13,457 bases of DNA from CAZWVM01 sp964637705 (GTDB lineage Bacteria; UBA8481): positions 1-13,457 of the forward strand of contig CAZWVM010000095.1 of assembly GCA_964637705.1 (NCBI GenBank). Direction: 5' to 3'. The notes under the pieces were generated by a model. It did no database searches and was not told where the DNA came from. It was given only the letters and a program-made list of their open reading frames with translations. This document shows, one piece after another, positions 7,819 to 13,457 of the stretch; position 1 is the first letter of the stretch; each line of letters starts with the position of its first letter. A program made the position numbers and the translations under genes.

Positions 7819-9333
7819 ATGACGGGACGGATGACCGGGAAGATCCTCTCGCACACGGGAGCCTACTCGCTCGGCACGATCGCGCAGAGTCTCCTCGGCT
7901 TCCTCCTCGTTCCCCTCTATACGCGGTCCTTCACCGTCGAGGAGTTCGGCGTCTTCGCGACAGTCGTCTCGGTGCGGATGGTCCTCTCCGTGCTCTCGAA
8001 ACTCGGCCTGGAGAACGGCTTCTTCATCGCCTATTTCGAGACGAGCGACCCGGAGCGCCGCGACCGCGTCTTTCTCGCGTCCCTCGGCCTGACCCTCGTC
8101 GCCGCGCTCGCTGCCGCGTTCCTGGTCATTCTTCCGGCTCGCCCCCTCGCCCGCTGGCTGCTCGGCGACGACTCATTCGCCCCGCTCCTGCTGCCCGTCG
8201 GGTTCTACCTCGTCGTGGACAACCTCTTCCGCATGGTCCTGCAGGATCTCCGGGCCCGCGAGCGCGCGGGCGAGTACGCGGTCTTCATGACCTTCCGGCT
8301 GGGCCTGGGCCTGGCCGGCATCGTCGGGGCGGTCGCGCTCGGCGGCGGGCTAGCAGGGCTCCTCTGGGGCGAAGTCGCCGGCATGTCCCTCGTCGCGGCC
8401 ATCGCCGTTCTGCGCGTCGCCGCGCTGCACCGCCGTCTCCTGGCCCGGATCCAGGGCCGGTGCCTCGACGCCGCGGCCGCTCGACGTTTGCTCTCGCTCT
8501 GCCTGCCGCTCGTCCCGGCCTCCCTTGCCTCCTGGGTCCTGACGGCCTCGGACCGCGTGATGCTTACGACGCTCTCGTCGCCCGGCGCGACGGCCCTGTA
8601 CGATCTCGCGGCCCGGACCGGCGCGATCACCACCATCCTCTTCCTCTCGCCCTTCGCGCTCGCCTGGGGCACGCTCTGCTTCGCGGTGGCGAAGGAGGAG
8701 GATGCGGCGCGTCTCTACCGTTCGCTCTTCACCCACGTGATGCTCGCGACGACCGCGCTGGCGGGCGCGGTCGCGCTCTTCGCGAAGGAACTCGTCCTCC
8801 TGCTCGGCACCCCCGAGTACAGGTCGGCCGCGGCGATGGTGCCCCTGGTCTCAGCCACCTACGTCGTCTACGCGGCGAACGTCTACTGGACCTTCGCCCC
8901 GAGCGTCAGGGGGAGGACGATGCAGTTCATGACGATCAACGCCGCCGGCGCCCTGCTGAACATCGCCCTGAACCTCCTGCTGATCCCGCGCGGCCACGCC
9001 TGGGGAGCGCTCGCCGCGACCCTCGCGACGAACCTCGCCATGAGCGCGGGGATGTATCGCTGCGCGCAGGGGCACTGGGCGGTGGATTACGAGTGGGGGA
9101 AGCTCCTTCGCCTCGCCGCGATCGTCGCGGCCGCGGCCTTCGCCGCCCACGGCCTCGTTTCGGCGGATGCGCCGGTCCTGGCGCAATGCGGCGTGAAGGC
9201 CGCGATCCTCCTCGTCGCGCTCGGGATCCTGCCCGTCTCGGGATTCTTCGACGAGGGCGAGAGGAAGCGGCTCTACGAAATCCTGTCCGCCCCGTTCCGC
9301 GGGCCCGCCGACCCGCCCGCGCGGGCCCTGTAG
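7819..9333 (+). CDS. Wzx/MOP-type polysaccharide flippase
   Basis: A 504-residue, highly hydrophobic protein with roughly 12-14 predicted helices across its length. The N-terminus ('GAYSLGTIAQSLLGFLLVPLYTR' then 'FTVEEFGVFATVVS') is characteristic of the polysaccharide-transport branch of the MOP exporter superfamily (Wzx/RfbX-like). Such proteins flip lipid-linked oligosaccharides across the inner membrane. The start has AGGGG at 7808-7812, 6 bases before the ATG and 9 bases after the preceding stop. Its presence makes the upstream transferases and radical SAM enzymes a likely pathway for a lipid-linked glycan that is exported. The last 61 bases overlap the convergent formyltransferase gene on the other strand. 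The family call is strong, but the substrate is unknown. Confidence 0.9.
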   Translation: MTGRMTGKILSHTGAYSLGTIAQSLLGFLLVPLYTRSFTVEEFGVFATVVSVRMVLSVLSKLGLENGFFIAYFETSDPERRDRVFLASLGLTLVAALAAAFLVILPARPLARWLLGDDSFAPLLLPVGFYLVVDNLFRMVLQDLRARERAGEYAVFMTFRLGLGLAGIVGAVALGGGLAGLLWGEVAGMSLVAAIAVLRVAALHRRLLARIQGRCLDAAAARRLLSLCLPLVPASLASWVLTASDRVMLTTLSSPGATALYDLAARTGAITTILFLSPFALAWGTLCFAVAKEEDAARLYRSLFTHVMLATTALAGAVALFAKELVLLLGTPEYRSAAAMVPLVSATYVVYAANVYWTFAPSVRGRTMQFMTINAAGALLNIALNLLLIPRGHAWGALAATLATNLAMSAGMYRCAQGHWAVDYEWGKLLRLAAIVAAAAFAAHGLVSADAPVLAQCGVKAAILLVALGILPVSGFFDEGERKRLYEILSAPFRGPADPPARAL

Positions 9334-10127
9334 CGCCGCAGGTTCCAGAGGGCTCTCAGCTCCGAGAGCGCGCCGGTCGCGGGCCGGGGAGGTCCCGCCG
9401 GCGCCCCGCAGGGCCGGGCTTCGGGAAGGCGTCCCTCGACCAGGGCCCCGATCACCTCGACGAGCCCCTCGCACTCGAGCCGGACCAGGTGCGAGCGCGC
9501 CTGGGCGAGTCCGCCCGGCGGCCACGCGACACGCCTCTGGAGGAGAATGTCGCCGCAATGGACCTTCTCCGTGACGCGGTGGACGGTGAAACCGTAGTCC
9601 TCGAAGCGGTCCTGCACGGCCGGCCAGACCGGGCCGGAGAGTCCGCGGTAGTCGGGGATGAGGCCGGTCTGGGCGTTGATCGCGATCTCCTTCGCGAGGG
9701 AGAAGATCCGGGACGAGAGGATCGGGCAGGCGAAGAGCACGATGACGTCGGGCTCCCACCCCCGGACGAAGGACTCGGCCTCCGGGCTGTTGACGTCGGC
9801 GAACCGCCGGACTTCGACGCGCGCGTCGAGCGGTTCGAGGGAAGGGAGAAGCGACGGATCGTAGAGGGAACGGGGGCGTCCGACGAAGGAACGCACCTTC
9901 GACTCGAGCGAGAAGAGGAGGAGGTCGACGAGATGATAGACACCGTGGCGCCTGAGCACGCTCGCGTAGTGCCTCAGCGCGCTTCGCCAGGGATCCACGA
10001 GCTTCGGTCGCGGCTCCTGCAGTGCGACCGCCACTTGCTGTCCCAACGCGGCGATCCGGTTCGCGAGGAACGCGTAGCCGTACTCGTAGCCGTCGGACGA
10101 GACGACGAGGAAGCGGCGCGCCGTCAC
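9273..10127 (-). CDS. Formyltransferase-family protein with altered catalytic triad
   Basis: A 284-residue protein whose middle resembles the formyl-THF-dependent formyltransferase fold (Fmt/PurN/sugar N-formyltransferase family). Visible motifs are 'WEPDVIVLFACPILSSRIF' (124-142), 'AINAQTGLIPDYRGLSGPVWPA' split around residue 151, and 'GFTVHRVTEKVHCGDILLQ' (179-197). The family triad is Asn-His-Asp. Asn151 and Asp193 are present, but the His of the NxH motif is Gln153. Residues 205-284 have no recognisable domain, and the tail from 240 is rich in Pro, Gly and Arg. The GTG start lies in a GTGA overlap with the M48 peptidase gene upstream (10124-10127), so the two are translationally coupled. 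It may formylate an amino sugar for the neighbouring glycan pathway, or it may have lost or changed activity. Confidence 0.8.
   Translation of the reverse strand: MTARRFLVVSSDGYEYGYAFLANRIAALGQQVAVALQEPRPKLVDPWRSALRHYASVLRRHGVYHLVDLLLFSLESKVRSFVGRPRSLYDPSLLPSLEPLDARVEVRRFADVNSPEAESFVRGWEPDVIVLFACPILSSRIFSLAKEIAINAQTGLIPDYRGLSGPVWPAVQDRFEDYGFTVHRVTEKVHCGDILLQRRVAWPPGGLAQARSHLVRLECEGLVEVIGALVEGRLPEARPCGAPAGPPRPATGALSELRALWNLRRYRARAGGSAGPRNGADRIS
9301..9328. terminator. Inverted repeat at the convergent gene ends, possible weak hairpin
   Basis: GGGCCCGC at 9301-9308 is perfectly inverted at 9321-9328, with a 12-base loop, just before the flippase stop. A second perfect 6-base stem follows 18 bases after that stop: GCTCTC at 9352-9357 and GAGAGC at 9364-9369. 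Neither has a T-tract, and both lie inside coding sequence of the convergent gene. They may slow transcription from either side, but a terminator is only tentative. Confidence 0.25.
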
Positions 10128-11689
10128 GACGCCGTCCGCTCCTCGTGCAGCGCCTGAAGGAGCTCCAGCTCGTCCGGGTCGAGCCACAAGGTGCCGCAAC
10201 GGAGGCACCGCTCGACCATGACCGAGGCCTGGTAGTCGAAGAGGTTGGAGAGCATGGGGGAGCCGCAGTCGGGGCAGGTGTAGCCGGAGCGCGACTCGCT
10301 CTTCGAGCGCGTGAGCACCGTGGCGGCGAGGAGCCGCCGCGCGCGCGCCCGCACTTCCTCCGGGATCGGCGCGCCGCGCCGGACCATGAAGCGCGCGAGT
10401 TTCTCGGCCTCGACGAGATTGCCGCCGCAGAGCGAGCAGGCGCGAATGGTGGCGCCCTCGTAGGTTCGCGCGGAGAGGGGCGAGACGCAGCGGGGGCAGA
10501 GCCCCTTCGTTTCGACTTCTCCCTCGAAGCGCCGGCGGATCCAGTCGACGGCCGCGGCCGCGACCACGATGCCGCTCCCGTCCTTGGCGACCCAGGCGTC
10601 GGGCGCGAGCGCGGTCTGGGCGGCGAGAAGATCGCGCGTGAAGGGCCCGAGCCAACCGCCTTCGCCGTGGATCCACCAGCGGTCGTCGCAGGAGAGCGGA
10701 TCGGTGAGGCCCTCGGTCTCGTAGGCGTGGCGGCTTTCGTCGCGCGGCGCGGCGGGGACGCCCTGGCGGGCCATGGCGGCGAGCGTCGCGACGCGGACGG
10801 CGAGCGGGGGATGCGTCGAGAGCCACGCCGCCGCCGCCCCGGCACGCCCCTCGAAGGCGTCGCCCTGCGGCGGGACGAGGAGGAGCGGCGTGGCGATCGC
10901 GGGGAGGAACCCGGGGCAGTCCTCGAGCCGCCTGAGGGCGGAGGCGAGGGCGAGGGGATCGCGCGTGTACTCGACCGCGGAGGCGTCGGCGCGGAGCTCG
11001 CGATTGCGGGAGATGGCGAGCGAGGTGAGGCGCATGAGAAAGACCGCGGCGGAGGAGACGAGGGAGCCGGCCAGCCCGAAGACCGCGGCGAAGCCGCGGC
11101 CCGAGCGCGCCATCGTCCAGAGCCCGGAGCGCAACTCCTCGAAGCCTTCGATGGCGAGGTAGGCGAAGGTCTTGGCCCGCGTGTCGCCGTGCACCAGGTG
11201 GGCGGTCTCGTGCGCGACGACCGCGAGCAGTTCGTCGCGCTTGAGGCGTGCGAGCGCCCCCTCGGTCACCGCGACCGCGGTCCGCTTGCGGTCCGCCAGC
11301 GCGAAGGCGTTGGCCGCGGAGAAGGGAAGGACGTAGCTCTCGATGCGGGCGAGCGATGTCGCCAGCGTGATCTCGTCTACCGTGTTCTTGAAGCGGCGGT
11401 GAAGGAGGTCACCCGGATCGGGCGGCCGGGCGCCGAGCGCCTTGAGACTGCGGTCGATGCCGGAAAAGTGCGCCGCGAGGGCGTGGACGAGCGCCGTGAA
11501 GAGCGCGGCGCCGAGCGCCAGGTTCGTGGCGCCGCCCGGCAGGGGCAGGAGGAGCTTCGCGAGGTGCGCGAGCGCGAGGAAGGCCACGGTGTGGATGACG
11601 AGGAAGAGCGCCAGGAGCCGCGCGATCGCTTCGCGCGAGTCGTCGCGGATCTCGCGGAAGGTGCGGGGCGCCGTTCCCGGAGTCGTCAT
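10124..11689 (-). CDS. M48-family membrane zinc metallopeptidase with GYF-like and double zinc-ribbon C-terminus
   Basis: A 521-residue protein. Two hydrophobic helices lie at about 24-48 and 52-72. The M48 catalytic motif is 'VVAHETAHLVHGD' (His160, Glu161, His164), with the third ligand in 'NRELRADASAVEYT' (Glu231) and the family motif 'STHPPLAVRV' near 293. A further hydrophobic stretch spans about 197-226. This core matches HtpX/Ste24-like membrane proteases that degrade damaged membrane proteins. The C-terminal part is unusual. A GYF_2-like segment ('DRWWIHGEGGWLGPF', about 336-370) is followed by two zinc ribbons of the zf-TFIIB type (Cys398/401/418/421 and Cys472/475/495/498, the latter followed by 'LWLDPDELELL'). 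The ATG at 11689 is preferred because extending upstream would run antisense through folE, and a promoter sits directly in front. Substrate is unknown. Confidence 0.9.
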   Translation of the reverse strand: MTTPGTAPRTFREIRDDSREAIARLLALFLVIHTVAFLALAHLAKLLLPLPGGATNLALGAALFTALVHALAAHFSGIDRSLKALGARPPDPGDLLHRRFKNTVDEITLATSLARIESYVLPFSAANAFALADRKRTAVAVTEGALARLKRDELLAVVAHETAHLVHGDTRAKTFAYLAIEGFEELRSGLWTMARSGRGFAAVFGLAGSLVSSAAVFLMRLTSLAISRNRELRADASAVEYTRDPLALASALRRLEDCPGFLPAIATPLLLVPPQGDAFEGRAGAAAAWLSTHPPLAVRVATLAAMARQGVPAAPRDESRHAYETEGLTDPLSCDDRWWIHGEGGWLGPFTRDLLAAQTALAPDAWVAKDGSGIVVAAAAVDWIRRRFEGEVETKGLCPRCVSPLSARTYEGATIRACSLCGGNLVEAEKLARFMVRRGAPIPEEVRARARRLLAATVLTRSKSESRSGYTCPDCGSPMLSNLFDYQASVMVERCLRCGTLWLDPDELELLQALHEERTAS

Positions 11690-11695
11690 GGGGGG

Positions 11696-11724
11696 ATTGT
11701 AGGAGGAGGGGGGGGAAATCCCAA
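11696..11724 (-). promoter_or_regulatory. Predicted promoter of the M48 peptidase gene (leaderless)
   Basis: Read on the minus strand, TTGGGA (11724-11719) and TACAAT (11701-11696) are separated by 17 bases. TACAAT matches the sigma70 -10 consensus at 5 of 6 positions and TTGGGA matches the -35 at 4 of 6. Only 6 bases separate the -10 box from the ATG at 11689, so transcription would begin at or beside the start codon. The C-rich stretch between them contains no Shine-Dalgarno. Confidence 0.55.
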
Positions 11725-11753
11725 ATCCTAATACCGCCGCCCCATCGGGTGGA

Positions 11754-11782
11754 TTGCCTTTTTCCCCTCCCGCCCCTAAAGT
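11754..11782 (+). promoter_or_regulatory. Predicted promoter of folE (leaderless)
   Basis: TTGCCT (11754-11759) and TAAAGT (11777-11782) are 17 bases apart, each matching the sigma70 consensus at 4 of 6 positions. The -10 box ends 6 bases before the folE ATG at 11789, which places the expected start of transcription on the initiation codon. The bases between the boxes and the ATG are pyrimidine-rich, with no ribosome-binding site. Confidence 0.5.
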
Positions 11783-11788
11783 GATCGC

Positions 11789-12427
11789 ATGAGACCCGAT
11801 TTCGAAGACGAGCCCCGCGTTCCCTCCGAAAAGGACTGTCGAGAGGAATTCGCGCGCGTCGAGACGAACGTGAGGAACCTTCTCGAGTCCCTCCATCTCG
11901 ATCTCTTTCAACCCGACCTGCGCGACACGCCCTCGCGCGTGGCGAAGATGTACTTCGAGATCTTCGCCGGGACGGTGAAGGAGTTCGAGCCGAAGATCAC
12001 GGTCTTCCCGAACGAGGAGAACTATCGCTCGATGGTGCTCGTCCGCGACGTGCCCTTCTACTCCATGTGCGCCCACCACCTCGTGCCCTTCTTCGGCGTC
12101 GGCCACCTGGCCTATCTTCCGGGCGAGCGCATCGCGGGTCTCTCCAAGCTCGCGCGGATCCTCGAATTCTTCGCCCGGCGTCCCCAGGTGCAGGAGCGCC
12201 TGACGGAGCAGGTCGCCGATTTCCTCGTCACCAAGCTCGATCCGCGCGGGGTGATGGTCGTCCTGGAGGCCCGGCATCTCTGCATGGAGATGCGCGGCGT
12301 CGAGAAGCCCGGGACGCTCACCATCACCTCGACCGTGCGCGGGCTCTTCAGCGACGCGGAGCGGGGCGGAGAACTGCGCGAGGAGTTCATGCAGCACATC
12401 AACCGCATCGCCGCGGTTCCGCGCTAG
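11789..12427 (+). CDS. folE: GTP cyclohydrolase I
   Basis: A 212-residue protein that converts GTP to 7,8-dihydroneopterin triphosphate, the first step of tetrahydrofolate synthesis, in the cytoplasm. The zinc site is intact: Cys94 with His96 and His97 in 'SMCAHHLVPFFG', and Cys165 in 'EARHLCMEMRG', where His163 corresponds to the catalytic His of the family. Other signatures are 'DTPSRVAKMYFEIF' near the N-terminus, 'GLSKLARILEFFARRPQVQERLT' (start about 117), and 'MEMRGVEKPGTLTITS' (166-181). Its length is normal for bacterial FolE. The ATG at 11789 is just downstream of a predicted promoter and has no ribosome-binding site. metF follows 6 bases after the stop, so the two are probably co-transcribed. 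Confidence 0.96.
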   Translation: MRPDFEDEPRVPSEKDCREEFARVETNVRNLLESLHLDLFQPDLRDTPSRVAKMYFEIFAGTVKEFEPKITVFPNEENYRSMVLVRDVPFYSMCAHHLVPFFGVGHLAYLPGERIAGLSKLARILEFFARRPQVQERLTEQVADFLVTKLDPRGVMVVLEARHLCMEMRGVEKPGTLTITSTVRGLFSDAERGGELREEFMQHINRIAAVPR

Positions 12428-12433
12428 GATCCG

Positions 12434-13315
12434 ATGAAGATCGCCGAGATCCTCGCGAGGAAGGCCGGCCTCGCTCCCGTCGTCTCCTTCGAGTTCTTCC
12501 CCCCGAAGACCGCGAAGGGCGAGGAAGCCCTGTACCGGGCGATCGACGAGTTGCGTCCCCTCGGGCCGGACTTCGTCTCCGTCACCTACGGCGCGGGAGG
12601 CTCCACCCGCGCCAAGACCCTGGAGTGGGCGACGCGCATCAAGCACGAGCACGGCGTCGAGGCGATGGCGCACTTCACCTGCGTCGGCGCGGCGCGCGAG
12701 GAGATCGAGGCCCAGGTCCGGGAACTGGAGGCGCGGGGCATCGAGAACATCATGGCCCTGCGCGGCGATCCGCCGGCGGGCGAGACGGCCTTTCGGCAGG
12801 TCGAGGGCGGATTCGCGCACGCGAACGAGCTGATCGCGTTCCTCCGCCCGCTCTTCCCGTCCTTCTCCTTCGGCTGTGCCGGATATCCGCAGAAGCACCC
12901 GAAGGCGCCCTCGCTCGAAGAGGACATCCGCCGCCTTGGCGCGAAAATCGACGCCGGCGCCGATTTCGTCGTGACCCAGCTCTTCTTCGAGAACGCGCAC
13001 TACTTCCGTTTTGTCGAGCTCTTCCGCGCGGCGCGGCCGGATCTCGTGCGCGTGCCCGTCATACCGGGGCTCCTGCCCCTGGCCTCCGTCTCGCAGGTCG
13101 AGAAACTCGTCGGCATGAGCGGGGCGACCGTGCCGGAATCTCTCATCGCGGAGATGTCGGCCGCGAGGAGCGAAGAGGAGGCTCACGATGTCGGGATTCG
13201 CCACGCGCTCGACCAGGCGAGGGGGCTTCTGTCCGGGGGCGCCCCCGGCATTCACTTCTACACCTTCAACAAGTCGCCGGCCACGCGCCGGATCCTCGCC
13301 GAACTCAGAGCTTGA
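12434..13315 (+). CDS. metF: 5,10-methylenetetrahydrofolate reductase
   Basis: A 293-residue cytoplasmic flavoenzyme that reduces 5,10-methylene-THF to 5-methyl-THF for methionine synthesis. It has the expected family signatures: 'SFEFFPPK' with the catalytic Glu20, 'VSVTYGAGGST' (48-58), 'IMALRGDPP' with Asp112 near the flavin, 'YPQKHPKA' (151-158, where many MetF have YPE), 'DFVVTQLFFEN' with Gln182, and 'HFYTFNKS' near the C-terminus. Its length matches the bacterial short form without the eukaryotic regulatory domain. AGGA at 12426-12429 is a weak ribosome-binding site 4 bases before the ATG. Together with folE it forms a small one-carbon operon that supplies 5-methyl-THF and, indirectly, SAM. 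Confidence 0.96.
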   Translation: MKIAEILARKAGLAPVVSFEFFPPKTAKGEEALYRAIDELRPLGPDFVSVTYGAGGSTRAKTLEWATRIKHEHGVEAMAHFTCVGAAREEIEAQVRELEARGIENIMALRGDPPAGETAFRQVEGGFAHANELIAFLRPLFPSFSFGCAGYPQKHPKAPSLEEDIRRLGAKIDAGADFVVTQLFFENAHYFRFVELFRAARPDLVRVPVIPGLLPLASVSQVEKLVGMSGATVPESLIAEMSAARSEEEAHDVGIRHALDQARGLLSGGAPGIHFYTFNKSPATRRILAELRA

Positions 13316-13338
13316 GGGGCCGCGCGGCGTCCGGCCGA

Positions 13339-13360
13339 CCCGGGTACTCGGCATCCCGGG
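13339..13360 (+). terminator. Weak hairpin after metF
   Basis: CCCGGG at 13339-13344 recurs at 13355-13360. The hexamer is its own reverse complement, so the two copies can pair around a 10-base loop 24 bases after the metF stop. Only a short CCTTT follows, not a T-tract. The rest of the 113-base gap shows nothing but the promoter listed separately. Confidence 0.25.
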
Positions 13361-13390
13361 CAACACCTTTCGCTCCGGTCATTGCGGCTC

Positions 13391-13419
13391 TTGACCCGGT
13401 TCCCTCAAACGCATAGATT
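13391..13419 (+). promoter_or_regulatory. Predicted sigma70-type promoter of the right-edge gene
   Basis: TTGACC (13391-13396, 5 of 6 to the -35 consensus) and TAGATT (13414-13419, 4 of 6 to the -10) are separated by 17 bases in a locally AT-richer patch. The -10 box ends 9 bases before the ATG at 13429, so the transcript would have a leader of only a few bases. No Shine-Dalgarno is present. Confidence 0.6.
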
Positions 13420-13428
13420 TCCAATACC

Positions 13429-13457
13429 ATGAAGCGCCTCACAGCTCTCTGTCTTCT
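13429..13457 (+). CDS. Start of an unidentified gene, cut by the window edge
   Basis: The ATG at 13429 opens a frame reading MKRLTALCL before the window ends. A basic start followed by hydrophobic residues looks like the beginning of a signal peptide, which suggests an exported protein. The call rests on this and on the well-formed promoter directly upstream. Nothing can be said about function. Confidence 0.5.

Noticed and set aside
7059..10157. Plus-strand open frame of 1032 codons across the flippase and formyltransferase genes
   Set aside because: It is out of frame with the clear GT4 and flippase genes and reads as Arg/Pro/Gly-rich shadow translation. Stops are rare by chance at this GC content.
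11702..11728. G-run and GGGAAATCCC near-palindrome as a strong operator or quadruplex site
   Set aside because: There is one G-run of eight and otherwise short runs, not four G-tracts. The near-palindrome is imperfect and single-copy, so only its position over a promoter is noted.
10124..13366. Minus-strand open frame of 1080 codons running through folE and metF
   Set aside because: Only the part from 11689 downward encodes the M48 protein. The upstream half is antisense to folE and metF, shows no domain, and is low-complexity Arg/Glu/Gly text typical of high-GC shadow frames.
6..13369. 13-base match CCGGGCAACACCT at 6-18 and 13357-13369
   Set aside because: The flanks diverge at once, one copy lies in the radical SAM motif coding region and the other in an intergenic region; best explained as chance in GC-rich sequence rather than a repeat or attachment site.

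Overview
The window is a high-GC stretch of bacterial DNA (wobble positions almost all G or C) with tight gene packing. It looks like a chromosomal segment from a GC-rich, probably uncultivated bacterium. I cannot assign a phylum from the sequence. No mobile element, tRNA, rRNA or CRISPR array is visible.

Region A (1-9333, + strand) is one compact run of seven genes. In order they are: a radical SAM/SPASM enzyme cut by the left edge; a B12-binding-type radical SAM enzyme; a GT4 glycosyltransferase with an N-terminal membrane anchor; a polytopic membrane protein resembling GT-C glycosyltransferases; a second B12-binding-type radical SAM enzyme; a second GT4 glycosyltransferase; and a Wzx/MOP-type polysaccharide flippase. 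Most junctions are 4-base ATGA/GTGA overlaps, or gaps under 30 bases if the later start of the sixth gene is used. I infer a lipid-linked surface glycan or glycolipid pathway in which radical SAM chemistry modifies a sugar or lipid carrier. The promoter lies left of the window.

Region B (9273-11689, - strand) holds a membrane-bound M48 zinc peptidase with an unusual C-terminal part (a GYF-like segment, then two zinc ribbons). It is coupled by a GTGA overlap to a formyltransferase-family protein whose catalytic His position is Gln. The formyltransferase converges on the flippase and overlaps it by 61 bases.

Region C (11690-13315, + strand) is a 99-base divergent promoter region followed by folE (GTP cyclohydrolase I) and metF (5,10-methylenetetrahydrofolate reductase), 6 bases apart. 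These are ordinary folate/one-carbon housekeeping genes.

Region D (13316-13457) has a good sigma70-like promoter and the first codons of a gene beginning MKRLTALCL, cut by the right edge.

The three genes that begin transcription units inside the window (peptidase, folE, right-edge gene) have no Shine-Dalgarno. Each has a TANNNT -10-like box 6-9 bases before its ATG, with a -35-like box 17 bases further upstream. This predicts leaderless transcripts. Several genes inside the region A operon do have purine-rich ribosome-binding sites.
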